From Hymenolepis diminuta (taxonomy: Eukaryota > Platyhelminthes > Cestoda > Cyclophyllidea > Hymenolepididae), in NCBI GenBank assembly GCA_900708905.1, contig CAADRB010000009.1, positions 755,435-819,434 of the forward strand: a stretch of DNA of 64,000 nucleotides, in the 5' to 3' direction. The translations under genes and the position numbers were made by a program. Under the pieces are notes generated by a model. It searched no databases. It was not told the origin of the DNA and saw only the letters and a list, made by a program, of their open reading frames with translations. This document shows positions 1 through 12,800 of this stretch, in pieces. The first letter of the stretch is position 1. Each line of letters opens with the position of its first letter.

Positions 1-283
1 AAAAATAGTATACAAAATAAGTTCAGATCCTCAGCATCCCTGATTCTTTTCAAATAAACTCGGAATGAGAATGACCATAACAAAACCATAGAAAATAAGA
101 GCCACTTTCATGTAAGTGCGAAACGTATTAAATTCTGTCATCAAAAAGAGTCTTCATGAAAAGAAATCTATCGTGTAATTCCAAATCTATTCAGAACACT
201 TCCTCAGCCACAATTCTCTCAAATTGCCACCTTACTATTAAATGTGGGACGTTTTTGCTGTGCTATTATAAAACATCACTTAC

Positions 284-1489
284 TCTATCAGAAGTAACAG
301 CAGGAAGAAAGACAGGGTGAAAAGTGTTGCCACCATCCTCAGAAACACTGAGTTTTAGGGGACCTTTCTCATTATCAGCATCCTCTGTGAAGTGTGCAGC
401 ATAGAGAAAACGACCAGCAGGCCCACTTTTAGGATCATCGTCGTCTGCATCAGTGTAGGTTTCCGGGGCCCAAATTTTACGGACATTCCTCAACAATACT
501 CGCCATGTACTACCCCCGTCCTCAGATTTTGACAGCGTATAGGCATCTCGATTTGAAGTTGCTGTGGTTAAATTATCGATAAAGTAATAATCGAGTAATA
601 TGGTATATGAACTCAAGAAGTAAGACCTACGCTTCTTGGGACTTTTTCCGTGGAGGGCATAAATTGTATCCTTGGGATCAAAAGTAAATCGGGACCAGAA
701 GAAATCTTGGACATCTTGCAGAGCCGATTTCCACGATGAATCATCACCAATAGAGACGAAGAGTGTCTAAAAGTGCATAACATATAAACAAAGGCATAAA
801 AGCATACCTTTGTATTAGCTTCCATAGCTAGCACTGAGTATGAATCCGCATCAACAACTAGCAGCTTCAACTTTCCGTTCAAAATGAAAGGCAACTTCGA
901 TTTGTTCCAACTCTGACCGGAATCGGTGGTTGAGTATATGAGAGTGTGGTTTCGATTTTGCATATCATAACATACAACGTAAATCTTTACTAAATTCGAT
1001 CATATTATCAATCAGATACATACTTTTCTATTTTTTGCAGTTTTCCATGTTTGCAGACCGTTTTCACGTTTTATATGGATGTTTTCATCAAGATTCCCAG
1101 TGATCTTTTCGAAAGTTTTCCCATTATCAGTACTATGGAATAAAGTGAGAATTTGATATTACCTTCTATATAGATCAGATGGCTGTCCAAGACCCTGTTC
1201 ACTCTCACTCATTGTAACTAAGATTATGATCTGGAAAGTTATTATATTAAAACCACCTTACGCCAGTTGAATCACCAGTCCATGTAAGCTGGATAGTTTC
1301 CTTTGTATCATTTTTGAAGTAATACTAGGAAATATGAGAAAAAAAGCAACATACAAAATCAATGGGATGGCCATGCTTTATCGCCTCTGTAAATAATTTC
1401 TGTTGCGCCTTGCATTTATCTGGATCAGATGCGTATACTGACGCAGTAACGGCGAGGATAGTTAGAAGAAACATTATGCTGCAGCGCAT
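284..1489 (-). CDS. Sortilin-type VPS10 domain receptor, 5' part (partial)
   Basis: VPS10 receptors bind ligands in the lumen of Golgi and endosomes. Exons read on the minus strand: 1489-1355, 1324-1262, 1230-1163, 1132-1024, 984-808 and 766-284, giving 345 codons in one frame. The first ATG in frame is at 1489 (MRCSIMFLLTILAVTA), a clear signal peptide. Then come the VPS10 signature WTGDSTG and LYRSTDNGKTF, and Asp-box type motifs YSTTDSGQSW, SKSEDGGSTW and SVSEDGGNTF, as in the ten-bladed propeller of sortilin. The five introns are only 30, 31, 30, 39 and 41 nt. The last exon ends at a good donor (GTAAGTG) in phase 0. I could not find a matching phase-0 acceptor in 1-283, so the rest of the propeller, the membrane segment and the tail probably lie to the left. 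A hydrophobic reading frame on the minus strand at about 31-150 (MKVALIFYGFVMVILIP) could be a membrane-segment exon, but its phase does not fit directly. Family assignment is firm; the subfamily is not resolved. Confidence 0.85.
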
Positions 1490-2484
1490 CCAAAGCCCAT
1501 TACCTTTAAATACGTGCAAGCGGACTCAAGGTTAAAAAGTTGGTAAAATTCACCCAAATAAAAGACATTTGTGAAATATAACACATAGTTAAAAGTGTTT
1601 GAGTTTTCCATTTAATTCACCAGACAATTACAGTACGCAGTATTTTATTAATATCTTATTGTCGCCATGTATTAAACTACTCTAACATATTAAATGAAAA
1701 ATTATTATACATGTTTAGTAAAATGATTCAATGGAAAGTCCTTAAAAAATTTTTAATGGCTGTTTGTTGTATGACAGGGGTTTATATATTTATAAATATT
1801 CGGATCTATTCGGATCAAAATGACTTGACTTCACGTTGAGCCCATAACTCATAACGCATGAATATCACAACCGAGATCATGAGCTTAAAACTCGTTCGTG
1901 TACAAACACTAATTAGTATGATCAATTCTAGCGAATGCCACTGTTTTGAATGACTGGATGTAAGAATCTCGGTAAGGACGAGACTAAAATATATCCCTCA
2001 CTGATTTGATGATGGGAAACTGATTTCATTAAGATAAGATTTAACGTCAAGCATATCCTCTATAATGGCTAATTGAATTCCAACTGATTGTAGATTTTTT
2101 TACTACCTTCTTTCAGACTTTTTGTTGATAGAGAGTTCGATTTACTTTGTTGACATTGCAAAGTTCTTGGATTGTTAATTTATTTGCACATTTTAATAGA
2201 AATTGTGATACTTACATAAGTCATAGCTCATCTAGAAAATGTTCATTTCTTTTCTCATAAATCATTAACATGTCTGTCCCTTTTAATACATGTGCATTTT
2301 GGCGCTTTTGATAAATAGTAGTAAGACCTCAAGTTGTCTCATATTCCTTTCAAATTGGATTTTTATTTATTACTTTTATGTAATGTAGCATATCGTCAAA
2401 AATATTAATATTCACATTTTACGCGTTTATATTTCTCAAATAAGAAATCCCTTTTTGTTAACAATTGATTCTTTTAGACAACTA
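1490..2484. other. Divergent intergenic region between VPS10 gene and CMC1
   Basis: About 1 kb of AT-rich sequence separates two genes transcribed away from each other, so it probably carries both promoters. I see no coding exon, repeat or clear TATA box. A pyrimidine tract ending in TTCTTTTAG at about 2470-2476, just before the CMC1 start codon, could be a 5' UTR intron acceptor or a spliced-leader acceptor. Confidence 0.5.
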
Positions 2485-2961
2485 ATGGGCAATTATCTAT
2501 TCAAGAGTGATACTCTTGACTTCGCAGTTTTACCCTCAGAAAAGATAGAAGGCCCTTTAGGACTAGGTACCCTCTTAAATAAAATTTTATCCCATCTGAG
2601 GCTTTCCGGATGATGAACATCTAAGCAACGTTGAGAAGGAGACATTAATTCCCGCACTTTGCATGCAGCACGTGCGCAGAAATCAATGTGCCAAACCATG
2701 GACAGGTACTGACAAATTTCGCAATATTAATATTTCACCCGTAGAACTTGCTGAATGTTCAAAAAAGTGGCACTGGGCTTCAGTGGCCCTTTGTCGTAAA
2801 CACTTCGAAGATTCTATGAAGTGCAGCAAGAAAATGTAAGACACCTTTAAGTATCTGACCTTACAAGTCTTTCAGATCCTGAGTTCCAAGAGGAAATGCG
2901 GAAACGCTATTTAGAACTACGAGCTACCTACCGATCAACGGGGATCGAGTCCAAATACTAG
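2485..2961 (+). CDS. CMC1: CMC1-like twin CX9C mitochondrial protein
   Basis: Exons 2485-2566, 2601-2705, 2745-2835 and 2868-2961 give a 123-residue protein. Introns are 34, 39 and 32 nt. The motif DEHLSNVEKETLIP near residue 31 matches the CMC1 start region, and two CX9C motifs follow (CAKPWTELAEC and CRKHFEDSMKC). The first has exactly nine residues between cysteines only when the 39-nt intron is removed, which supports the model. The end (DPEFQEEMRKRY, then STGIESKY) matches the CMC1 C-terminus. CMC1 is a soluble intermembrane-space protein of the twin CX9C fold that stabilises newly made COX1 with COA3 during cytochrome c oxidase assembly. The N-terminal extension of about 28 residues before the conserved part, and the first intron, are less certain than the rest. 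The gene is tail-to-tail with the left SF3B1 copy, whose stop codon lies 150 bp downstream. Confidence 0.85.
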
Positions 2962-3053
2962 AGATCTTGTAAAATAATCTACTACTTCATTCCCTTCCAC
3001 TAAAAGAGTGTTTTAATAGTAAAAATCTTGCTTTTACTTGAAAATTTCCCGAT

Positions 3054-3059
3054 AATAAA
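3054..3059 (+). terminator. Poly(A) signal AATAAA for CMC1
   Basis: A canonical hexamer lies about 93 nt past the CMC1 stop codon, in the short gap before the oppositely oriented SF3B1 copy. Confidence 0.5.
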
Positions 3060-3110
3060 TAGAAACACAATGTAGGGTATAATACAGAGAATCAGTTTGG
3101 ACCAAAACCA

Positions 3111-6100
3111 CTACAGGATATAATCCAATTCGTGCCGAATGTACGTGTTTTTCTCCTCGTCTTTAATTCTGGGGAATCCATAAACCAAACCGTCCTGATT
3201 TCCAATGTAGATCGTATTATACACCTTCCACATTATATCTCGCACCTTTCGAGCTGGATGGTAAAGACCCTGCAGGACATATTGAATGAGTTTATTCGGA
3301 CCCAGGGCTACCCTGAAGCCTTCTATGGCACACAGAAAAGCCTGAATAACATGAGGCGATGTCTCAAAGACATTCGGCCAGACATAGTTGAGAAGATGCA
3401 GCAAGGCATCTTCACAACCAAATCCGTAGACACCCAATGCCATGTGACCCACAGCTGACATAGCAGTCTGTCGATGCACCAAATCTCTATCCATTAACGC
3501 ATCCTCAAGCAACGGCGTCACTGCGTAGATGTAGTCCTTACTCATCTCTCCTATGTACTCAAACATGAAGGCCAGTGACTTGAGTACACCATTCTGCACA
3601 TTCAACTCGGGCACTCTGTACTCGTTCATCAATCCAGGCAACACTGTGAAGGGAGAACAGGTCTCAGCCACAATAGCGATAGCCACTGTGGTGCAAACTC
3701 GATTCTGACGCTCCTGCACTTTTAAGTTGTTGAGGAGAGTGGCCAACACATCGTGGGGACCAATGGCCTTTGCAATGTAACCAAAAGTGTTCACCGCAGC
3801 ACGACGAATTGACTTCTTGTGCGCCTTGATCAACTCCAACAACTCGAAACAGATTCGCATCCACTCTCGAGATGAGACGTACTCCGAGCCACGATCTGCT
3901 ATTCTCCCCACCAAGTCGATACAATTCTCTTCCACCTTCTCATGTCTAAAAAGGAACAAAACGGTTACCACCTATAGAAAATAGGCAGTATTAGTAAGAC
4001 AAGGAAGAACGGTCAACTCACCGGTTCTTGAGAATGGGTGTCAAGCGAGGTAGGAGTTCTTTGATGGGAGGGGTCATTTTGGTCATTCCAATGACATTCA
4101 CAATGCTCTTCAGTGCGCCCAGAATTGAACCGAGGACTTCTGGATACTCCTCACCGAGATACTCGTACAGCACCACACCCAAGTGGCCCATCAACTTCTC
4201 TTCTTGGCAAATCTTCATCACTCCCGCGATACGACTAATCAAATCGGCTGCCTGCTGACGCACCTTCGCCGACTTGTTGTTCAGACGCCACAGAATAGTT
4301 CCGCAAATCTGAGGCAGATAGGGCTTCACTCGCACTCCCAACGCGTTAACCACTGTTCCGAATCCGGTCAGTAGAACAGCATCCTAGAATAGAACAGGAA
4401 TATCATTAACAAAATTCATTTAGGTGAAGAACTATTGATACTAATGGTGGCAAAGTAATATTTAGTGACTACCCACTAAGATTATATTTGAAACAAGTAA
4501 ATCGATGTTGTAGTGGTTAACAACTCCGCACTTTTTGAGTATCATATCCTCTAAATGCACCTAAGTTCAAATAATTTTTACTAGATACATACCTTTGCAT
4601 ATACCAGCTAACCGTTCTGTAACCTTGAAGATGGGGTAGACGCCACCGCTCGAACACATAAACCCGTGTAGTTTCAGGTTTACACTTTTTCGGCTATCAA
4701 ACATCAAAATTGATTTATGAAACTAAACTACTAAAATATATTTCAAACCAAAGCGCCTAAAACATTGTTCATATTTCAGTCACAAGTCTTTACATTCATT
4801 CTCCACCAACTCTTTTAGTCAAATTCATATCTTGTAACGAGCTGTAAAAGATTATTTTGACTACATTACGTTTTAACATCGATGTGCTTCAATGGATTCA
4901 ATACACATTAACAATTAACGACTAAAATTATGGCCATGAATTCTAGAGAATGAGACTGCTGAAACGATTTACCACACAGCAGTCGACTAGGACTTGAAGG
5001 TAAAACAGATCACACGAATAATACTGGTAAAAATAAGCAATTGCTTTCAAGCACAGATTAAACTTGATAAAACTAGATAAACGCGAAAGTAATTTAAAGT
5101 AAGGTTCGGCAATTAAAGCAACAGATTTTAAACAAGTATAGTAATAGTTACCATGCACATATTCTAAATTTAAAACTCAAGATAACGCATAGGACTTCCA
5201 AACAGTAATAAAATCTAGCGACATTTAAACATCTCTAACCGAAAACGGACCTACCTCAGTGGTCTGTTCTTGGAAGGCGTAGAGAATGCCATCAATCAAT
5301 TGTTCCTCCAGTCTCGCATCGATTTCTTCGCTGCCCAACGACGACATCACCTTCTCTATCGTCTCCATCACCATCTTACGATACTGCTCCGATTCCTCCT
5401 TTAAGTCATCCACTATACGAGTGATGATCTCGGCCGCGCCCACTTTGCCCGCTATCTCCACCGTTGTGTCCACCAACTAGCGGGGAAAGAAAAGAAAACA
5501 GAACAACAGTAAAGCGATAAGCCAACTAGACTCCAAGATTAAAGACAAGCCCCAAGTCAATGAAAGGACAGCTCACCGGTCGGTAGTTGCGTCGATCTAG
5601 AGCCATGCGCTGATTCCAAAAGTGTCTGAAGAATGGCGGCAGAATCTCATTTCGAATGTAGTCAGGTTCTACACCCTCCGTGGCACAGCACTGCTTCACC
5701 ACCTTCAGCACAATCTTCTTCATCTCCTCATCCGGAGAAGGGAACTCTCGAATCAACACCAACATCACTTCTCTCGTGTAGTAGTTCGCGTACTCTGCAT
5801 CCATCAGAGGAATCAAGTACCCAATCGCTTTGAGGAATGCTGCTAGACCCTTGCCACGATGACTACGAATGCCTCTCCACAGGGGCTTCAATACTGAATC
5901 AAATGACTCAATACCGTACGGCGTGGCTGCTTCAGCCAACGCGGCCAGAGCAAGTGCTGTGATGGTACGCACCTTCTGCTGCTCATCAACCAACCCGTGC
6001 TCAATGATCTCAACCAGAGAACGCAAGTGAGGCAAGATGGCGCAACCCATCAGAATGGAGATCTGCTGCACTATCTTGATTCCTGTGTGTCTCGCTTGCC

Positions 6101-9100
6101 ACGATTTCTTCGACTTGCACACTGCCTATAAGGAGAGAGGAACAATAATCAAGTTAGTTGAGATACCAAGACTCCATATAGAGAATGGGGATAAGTAAAG
6201 AGACATTTTGAGAAACGAACCTTCAAGAAGGGCAGTAGACTTGGAATGCCCAACGCCGACGCCACGACTGCAAACGCACGAGCCGTCGTGTTTCGCACAT
6301 ACTCGTCCACATTGTCTATATCTGGACGCATTGTCGATATCATTGTCGCCAATCCAGCTGCCTACAAGCAAGAAACTAGTTAGACGAGAAGGACAATACT
6401 ACTTATAAGAGAAAAGAATAGTAGCCAAAACCCACCTTGGCGAGATTGGAGATGATTTCACGGCCTTCCACACGCGCATAGTAGTCTTCGTCAATCAGAA
6501 GGGGCTCTATAACGACCAAAATCTTGTGCACATATGGACGCACCAAGTCATCCAACTTGTACAATATACGATCGATAACCTTAACCAACAAGTGACGCTC
6601 CTGGTCCTCCAATGTGGGTGACATTAGAAGAGGCAGAATCTGATTGAAGAGAGGACCCGCACCAAACTCTCTCGCCTTATCGGTGATCTGTCTTAGCGCT
6701 GACTTTCGCATTGGCGGTGTCCCATTCTTGATCTTCAACAGCAGAGTCATGATTTTGCGTTCAGTTGCCTCTTCCGGTGGCAAACTATCCTCATCCACGT
6801 CCTGCAACAACTTGTCAAAGTATTGCAAGTCATCTGGACGCATCATTGGCAGGTTGTCGCCCTTTGGCTGCAAATCACCCAACGCCACCGCATTCGCACC
6901 AGTCGCCGCTGATCCAATTCCCGCCACTGTTCCCACATCCGGCGTCGCCATGTGAAAACCAAAAGGCGTTCCAGCAACAGGTGTTGGAGTGGCCAGCAAT
7001 CGACGACCTGGTGTTCTCAAGGGTACATAGCCCGCTGGAGGGGGAAGAATCTTGTAGCCAGGAGGCAACATCTCATCCAACTCTTCGTCTGTCAATGGAC
7101 GATTTCGATCGTCCATCTCCTGCTGCCACTGCACAGCTCGCATCTGCTCTGGAGTCATTGGAATTCCTGTTCCGGGAATTGTGCTGGCTATTCCAAATCC
7201 TGGCGTCGCCATTCCAATCACCTTGGGGCCACTGGGAGTTGCACCAGAGGGTGTGAATCCCAGACCAGGGGTTGCTATTCCGGGAGTGGCCATGGCCGGA
7301 GTGAAACCACTTGGAGTGGCACCTGCAGGAGTCATGCCACCCATTGGTGTGTTACCGACTTTCGGCGTCTCATCCCAACGCGACTTGCGCTTCGCCATCA
7401 CAGCCGCCGCCGTATTAGGCGTCTGACCGAATGCCTTGTAGTTCGAGGAGGGTGTGTCTTGGATAGAATTCACTCCACCATCGGCTCTCGGAGTCTCTGC
7501 CCAGCCCGCTCCGTGGCCTGGTGTGTCCGCTCCAAAACGCTCTGAATGGGGTGTCTCGTCCCAGCGGTTCTTGCGTGTGCTTGGTGTTCCCTACAAAGGA
7601 GAGAGAAAACAGATAGTGCATAAAATTACATAATGAGATCTGAAAATAGTCATGTAGATACATGAGTGACATCGTGTGGTAAAATGTTCATTCGTCAATA
7701 ATGTTTACCTTCCAATATCCCAAACTTTCTAGCAAAGTAACGAGATTAAGCCCAAGTCATATAGAAGACAGTATCCAATGCAATAAATCGAACAAGCTAG
7801 AAACCACTCAAAAATCCAATTTGGTGCTTTATAAAGAATCTATAGGATGTGAATCCTAATTGCAAAATCCGCAATTTCTCATTTGAGTTGGTTCCGACTC
7901 AATTGAGCTGGGGAACAGGGATTATTCCCAACCAACTAGCGATTTTCAACTCAACATTCTTATGCTGCGAATCTTAAAATATATACGATTATTAGAAAAC
8001 AAGTAAAACTAACTGTAAGATACCTACCGATGTAGCCCTTCATAGTCTCCTAAGTAACAGACGTTCACGCAGTCCAAGTTAGTCGGCGCGATCCAACAAG
8101 AGCAAACTACAAACAACCAAGAGCAGAAACGAATACCTAGAGAACGGAAAGAAAACTAACAAACGACCCAACACACTCTTTTGCTAAGGACCCTTCAAAC
8201 GGCCATATCCAACTACCAAGCACCAAAAAGGCCTGGTATTAAGAAATAACCTTACTTGAACACTATGCTATTCATTGGCAAGTGTATGTCTACCGTGCAA
8301 GCCCTAAGTGGTCCACCTAATCCATTTGATGGACAACAGACAGTGAAGTGAAACCTGCCGATAGTTCGAAAAACCTTTAAGTGAACGATCTTATCAAGTA
8401 AATGCGAACTGAATAAAATGAAGGAAGAGAAATAAGCTTGTAGTTTTTTAATTAAAGGACAACTAGCGACCGTGATGTTCACATAAATATGTATGTCGTA
8501 TACAAGACTTGATCATGCAAAAAAAGACTGAAGGAAAGACAGTGAGGGGTATAAAAAGAGAAACTTACAGCTAGAGCATCACGACCCGGTGTTGCAGCAG
8601 TAGGCACGTAAGCCGGCGTTTCAGCCCACTGCCTCGACCCAGGAGTGGCACCCCCTGACACTCCATCTCCAAGTGGTCGCCCTGGTGTCTCCTCCCACTG
8701 ACGTCTCCCCGGCGTCTTAGCACTGCTCGGAGTGGCTGATGGTTGAATGGGTGTTGCTGCGGCCGATATGTCCTTTCCATTAGCGTCTGACGACGGTTGA
8801 TCCCATCGACGACGTTTCACAGGTGGTGGAGGTGCTACCGGTTCGGCTACTTTTAACTCTCCCGACTTCGCCTTCGCGCTTATCTCTGCACGCAGTACTC
8901 GCTGCTCTTGATTGAGCTTCTGATTGAGCATAACATCTTTGTAAGTACTCAGTCTTGGATCGGGGGTCATATCGCCTGATAGCAAGCAAGACAAAATGAA
9001 ACAATTATTCGCATCATCGCACTAAGCTATTAGGACGCGCAATTTATAAAAAAAACAATGGGAAATAAACAAATTTGGCACATTTACGTAAGATAAACCA

Positions 9101-9317
9101 TGCTGATCGTCTTATTAGTGCCTATCGGCTATATGAATCCCATCACATGAAGAAAACCTTTAGATGATAAATGCCAAAAATAAAATCCAAATTTATTACC
9201 GTCAGCGAAGGGATCCGCCCGAACTGGCGAAAGAACGGCCTTTAGACGTTGAGCATGATATTCATCCTCGCGATCAGCAATCGCCTTTCTTCTAACATCG
9301 AGCTCATTTTCCTCCAT
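3111..9317 (-). CDS. SF3B1: SF3B1, left copy of inverted pair (5'-incomplete)
   Basis: Splicing factor 3B subunit 1, the large HEAT-repeat protein of the U2 snRNP that clamps the branch-point helix. Exons on the minus strand: 9317-9200, 8975-8569, 7590-6436, 6361-6221, 6125-5577, 5476-5255, 4383-4022 and 3945-3111 (1,262 codons plus stop). It is base-for-base the mirror of the right copy up to 3121. From 3120 on it differs: the last codons read TAT ATC CTG TAG, against TAC ATT CTC TAA on the right, both encoding YIL-stop. The 3' flank is only loosely similar to the right copy. No AATAAA is seen; an ATTAAA variant lies near 3012-3017 (minus). The first about 95 residues of the family are missing, as in the other copy. 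It could be a true paralogue, or an assembly duplicate of the right copy joined to a real second 3' end. Confidence 0.9.
4593..4693 (-). other. Candidate poison exon, left SF3B1 copy (mirror)
   Basis: Exact mirror of 14461-14561, with the same splice signals and frame consequence. Confidence 0.4.
8028..8106 (-). other. Candidate poison exon, left SF3B1 copy (mirror)
   Basis: Exact mirror of 11048-11126, with the same acceptor, donor and premature stop. Confidence 0.4.
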
Positions 9318-9836
9318 ATTGCTTTTGAATAAGCCGGTTATGCTATGGGCTAATTAAAGCACATACTGACATCTAGATTAGACAAAAATGATGGAGCAAA
9401 TAATGCACTATTCTGATATTTCAAAAACAAAAGTTTATTTTCTGACTCAATGAAGATATTTTCTTAAAAATTGGCAGTTGCTATTTTAAAAAAATTTAAA
9501 AATTCACATTTGTCAACAAGAAACAATATGTCATGTTATAGTACTGATTTAGTGTCTTTTCTTCTATTTTTTGCATNATGCAAAAAATAGAAGAAAAGAC
9601 ACTAAATCAGTACTATAACATGACATATTGTTTCTTGTTGACAAATGTGAATTTTTAAATTTTTTTAAAATAGCAACTGCCAATTTTTAAGAAAATATCT
9701 TCATTGAGTCAGAAAATAAACTTTTGTTTTTGAAATATCAGAATAGTGCATTATTTGCTCCATCATTTTTGTCTAATCTAGATGTCAGTATGTGCTTTAA
9801 TTAGCCCATAGCATAACCGGCTTATTCAAAAGCAAT
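9318..9836. other. Palindrome centre: spacer between the two SF3B1 start regions
   Basis: About 259 bp on each side of the axis, AT-rich, with identical mirrored sequence. I find no exon matching the conserved SF3B1 N-terminus here. Possible acceptors precede the first recognisable exon (TCTAATCTAG and TTTAATTAG on each arm). If the palindrome is real, this 519-bp stretch would have to act as a shared bidirectional promoter. Confidence 0.6.
9577..9577. other. Single undetermined base at the palindrome centre
   Basis: The only ambiguous base in the window lies exactly on the symmetry axis, between GCAT and ATGC. Some scaffolding programs write a lone n where two contigs are joined with a negative gap estimate, so this may mark a contig join rather than a sequenced base. 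Confidence 0.9.
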
Positions 9837-12800
9837 ATGGAGGAAAATGAGCTCGATGTTAGAAGAAAGGCGATTGCTGATCGCGAGGATGAATATCATG
9901 CTCAACGTCTAAAGGCCGTTCTTTCGCCAGTTCGGGCGGATCCCTTCGCTGACGGTAATAAATTTGGATTTTATTTTTGGCATTTATCATCTAAAGGTTT
10001 TCTTCATGTGATGGGATTCATATAGCCGATAGGCACTAATAAGACGATCAGCATGGTTTATCTTACGTAAATGTGCCAAATTTGTTTATTTCCCATTGTT
10101 TTTTTTATAAATTGCGCGTCCTAATAGCTTAGTGCGATGATGCGAATAATTGTTTCATTTTGTCTTGCTTGCTATCAGGCGATATGACCCCCGATCCAAG
10201 ACTGAGTACTTACAAAGATGTTATGCTCAATCAGAAGCTCAATCAAGAGCAGCGAGTACTGCGTGCAGAGATAAGCGCGAAGGCGAAGTCGGGAGAGTTA
10301 AAAGTAGCCGAACCGGTAGCACCTCCACCACCTGTGAAACGTCGTCGATGGGATCAACCGTCGTCAGACGCTAATGGAAAGGACATATCGGCCGCAGCAA
10401 CACCCATTCAACCATCAGCCACTCCGAGCAGTGCTAAGACGCCGGGGAGACGTCAGTGGGAGGAGACACCAGGGCGACCACTTGGAGATGGAGTGTCAGG
10501 GGGTGCCACTCCTGGGTCGAGGCAGTGGGCTGAAACGCCGGCTTACGTGCCTACTGCTGCAACACCGGGTCGTGATGCTCTAGCTGTAAGTTTCTCTTTT
10601 TATACCCCTCACTGTCTTTCCTTCAGTCTTTTTTTGCATGATCAAGTCTTGTATACGACATACATATTTATGTGAACATCACGGTCGCTAGTTGTCCTTT
10701 AATTAAAAAACTACAAGCTTATTTCTCTTCCTTCATTTTATTCAGTTCGCATTTACTTGATAAGATCGTTCACTTAAAGGTTTTTCGAACTATCGGCAGG
10801 TTTCACTTCACTGTCTGTTGTCCATCAAATGGATTAGGTGGACCACTTAGGGCTTGCACGGTAGACATACACTTGCCAATGAATAGCATAGTGTTCAAGT
10901 AAGGTTATTTCTTAATACCAGGCCTTTTTGGTGCTTGGTAGTTGGATATGGCCGTTTGAAGGGTCCTTAGCAAAAGAGTGTGTTGGGTCGTTTGTTAGTT
11001 TTCTTTCCGTTCTCTAGGTATTCGTTTCTGCTCTTGGTTGTTTGTAGTTTGCTCTTGTTGGATCGCGCCGACTAACTTGGACTGCGTGAACGTCTGTTAC
11101 TTAGGAGACTATGAAGGGCTACATCGGTAGGTATCTTACAGTTAGTTTTACTTGTTTTCTAATAATCGTATATATTTTAAGATTCGCAGCATAAGAATGT
11201 TGAGTTGAAAATCGCTAGTTGGTTGGGAATAATCCCTGTTCCCCAGCTCAATTGAGTCGGAACCAACTCAAATGAGAAATTGCGGATTTTGCAATTAGGA
11301 TTCACATCCTATAGATTCTTTATAAAGCACCAAATTGGATTTTTGAGTGGTTTCTAGCTTGTTCGATTTATTGCATTGGATACTGTCTTCTATATGACTT
11401 GGGCTTAATCTCGTTACTTTGCTAGAAAGTTTGGGATATTGGAAGGTAAACATTATTGACGAATGAACATTTTACCACACGATGTCACTCATGTATCTAC
11501 ATGACTATTTTCAGATCTCATTATGTAATTTTATGCACTATCTGTTTTCTCTCTCCTTTGTAGGGAACACCAAGCACACGCAAGAACCGCTGGGACGAGA
11601 CACCCCATTCAGAGCGTTTTGGAGCGGACACACCAGGCCACGGAGCGGGCTGGGCAGAGACTCCGAGAGCCGATGGTGGAGTGAATTCTATCCAAGACAC
11701 ACCCTCCTCGAACTACAAGGCATTCGGTCAGACGCCTAATACGGCGGCGGCTGTGATGGCGAAGCGCAAGTCGCGTTGGGATGAGACGCCGAAAGTCGGT
11801 AACACACCAATGGGTGGCATGACTCCTGCAGGTGCCACTCCAAGTGGTTTCACTCCGGCCATGGCCACTCCCGGAATAGCAACCCCTGGTCTGGGATTCA
11901 CACCCTCTGGTGCAACTCCCAGTGGCCCCAAGGTGATTGGAATGGCGACGCCAGGATTTGGAATAGCCAGCACAATTCCCGGAACAGGAATTCCAATGAC
12001 TCCAGAGCAGATGCGAGCTGTGCAGTGGCAGCAGGAGATGGACGATCGAAATCGTCCATTGACAGACGAAGAGTTGGATGAGATGTTGCCTCCTGGCTAC
12101 AAGATTCTTCCCCCTCCAGCGGGCTATGTACCCTTGAGAACACCAGGTCGTCGATTGCTGGCCACTCCAACACCTGTTGCTGGAACGCCTTTTGGTTTTC
12201 ACATGGCGACGCCGGATGTGGGAACAGTGGCGGGAATTGGATCAGCGGCGACTGGTGCGAATGCGGTGGCGTTGGGTGATTTGCAGCCAAAGGGCGACAA
12301 CCTGCCAATGATGCGTCCAGATGACTTGCAATACTTTGACAAGTTGTTGCAGGACGTGGATGAGGATAGTTTGCCACCGGAAGAGGCAACTGAACGCAAA
12401 ATCATGACTCTGCTGTTGAAGATCAAGAATGGGACACCGCCAATGCGAAAGTCAGCGCTAAGACAGATCACCGATAAGGCGAGAGAGTTTGGTGCGGGTC
12501 CTCTCTTCAATCAGATTCTGCCTCTTCTAATGTCACCCACATTGGAGGACCAGGAGCGTCACTTGTTGGTTAAGGTTATCGATCGTATATTGTACAAGTT
12601 GGATGACTTGGTGCGTCCATATGTGCACAAGATTTTGGTCGTTATAGAGCCCCTTCTGATTGACGAAGACTACTATGCGCGTGTGGAAGGCCGTGAAATC
12701 ATCTCCAATCTCGCCAAGGTGGGTTTTGGCTACTATTCTTTTCTCTTATAAGTAGTATTGTCCTTCTCGTCTAACTAGTTTCTTGCTTGTAGGCAGCTGG

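Noticed and set aside
2493..2699. 68-codon minus-strand frame
   Set aside because: It lies antisense to the CMC1 exons, which carry the conserved motifs.
6952..7545. Long plus-strand frame opposite the SF3B1 TP-rich exon (and its mirror at 11609-12202)
   Set aside because: It is the antisense shadow of a conserved coding exon, with low-complexity translation.
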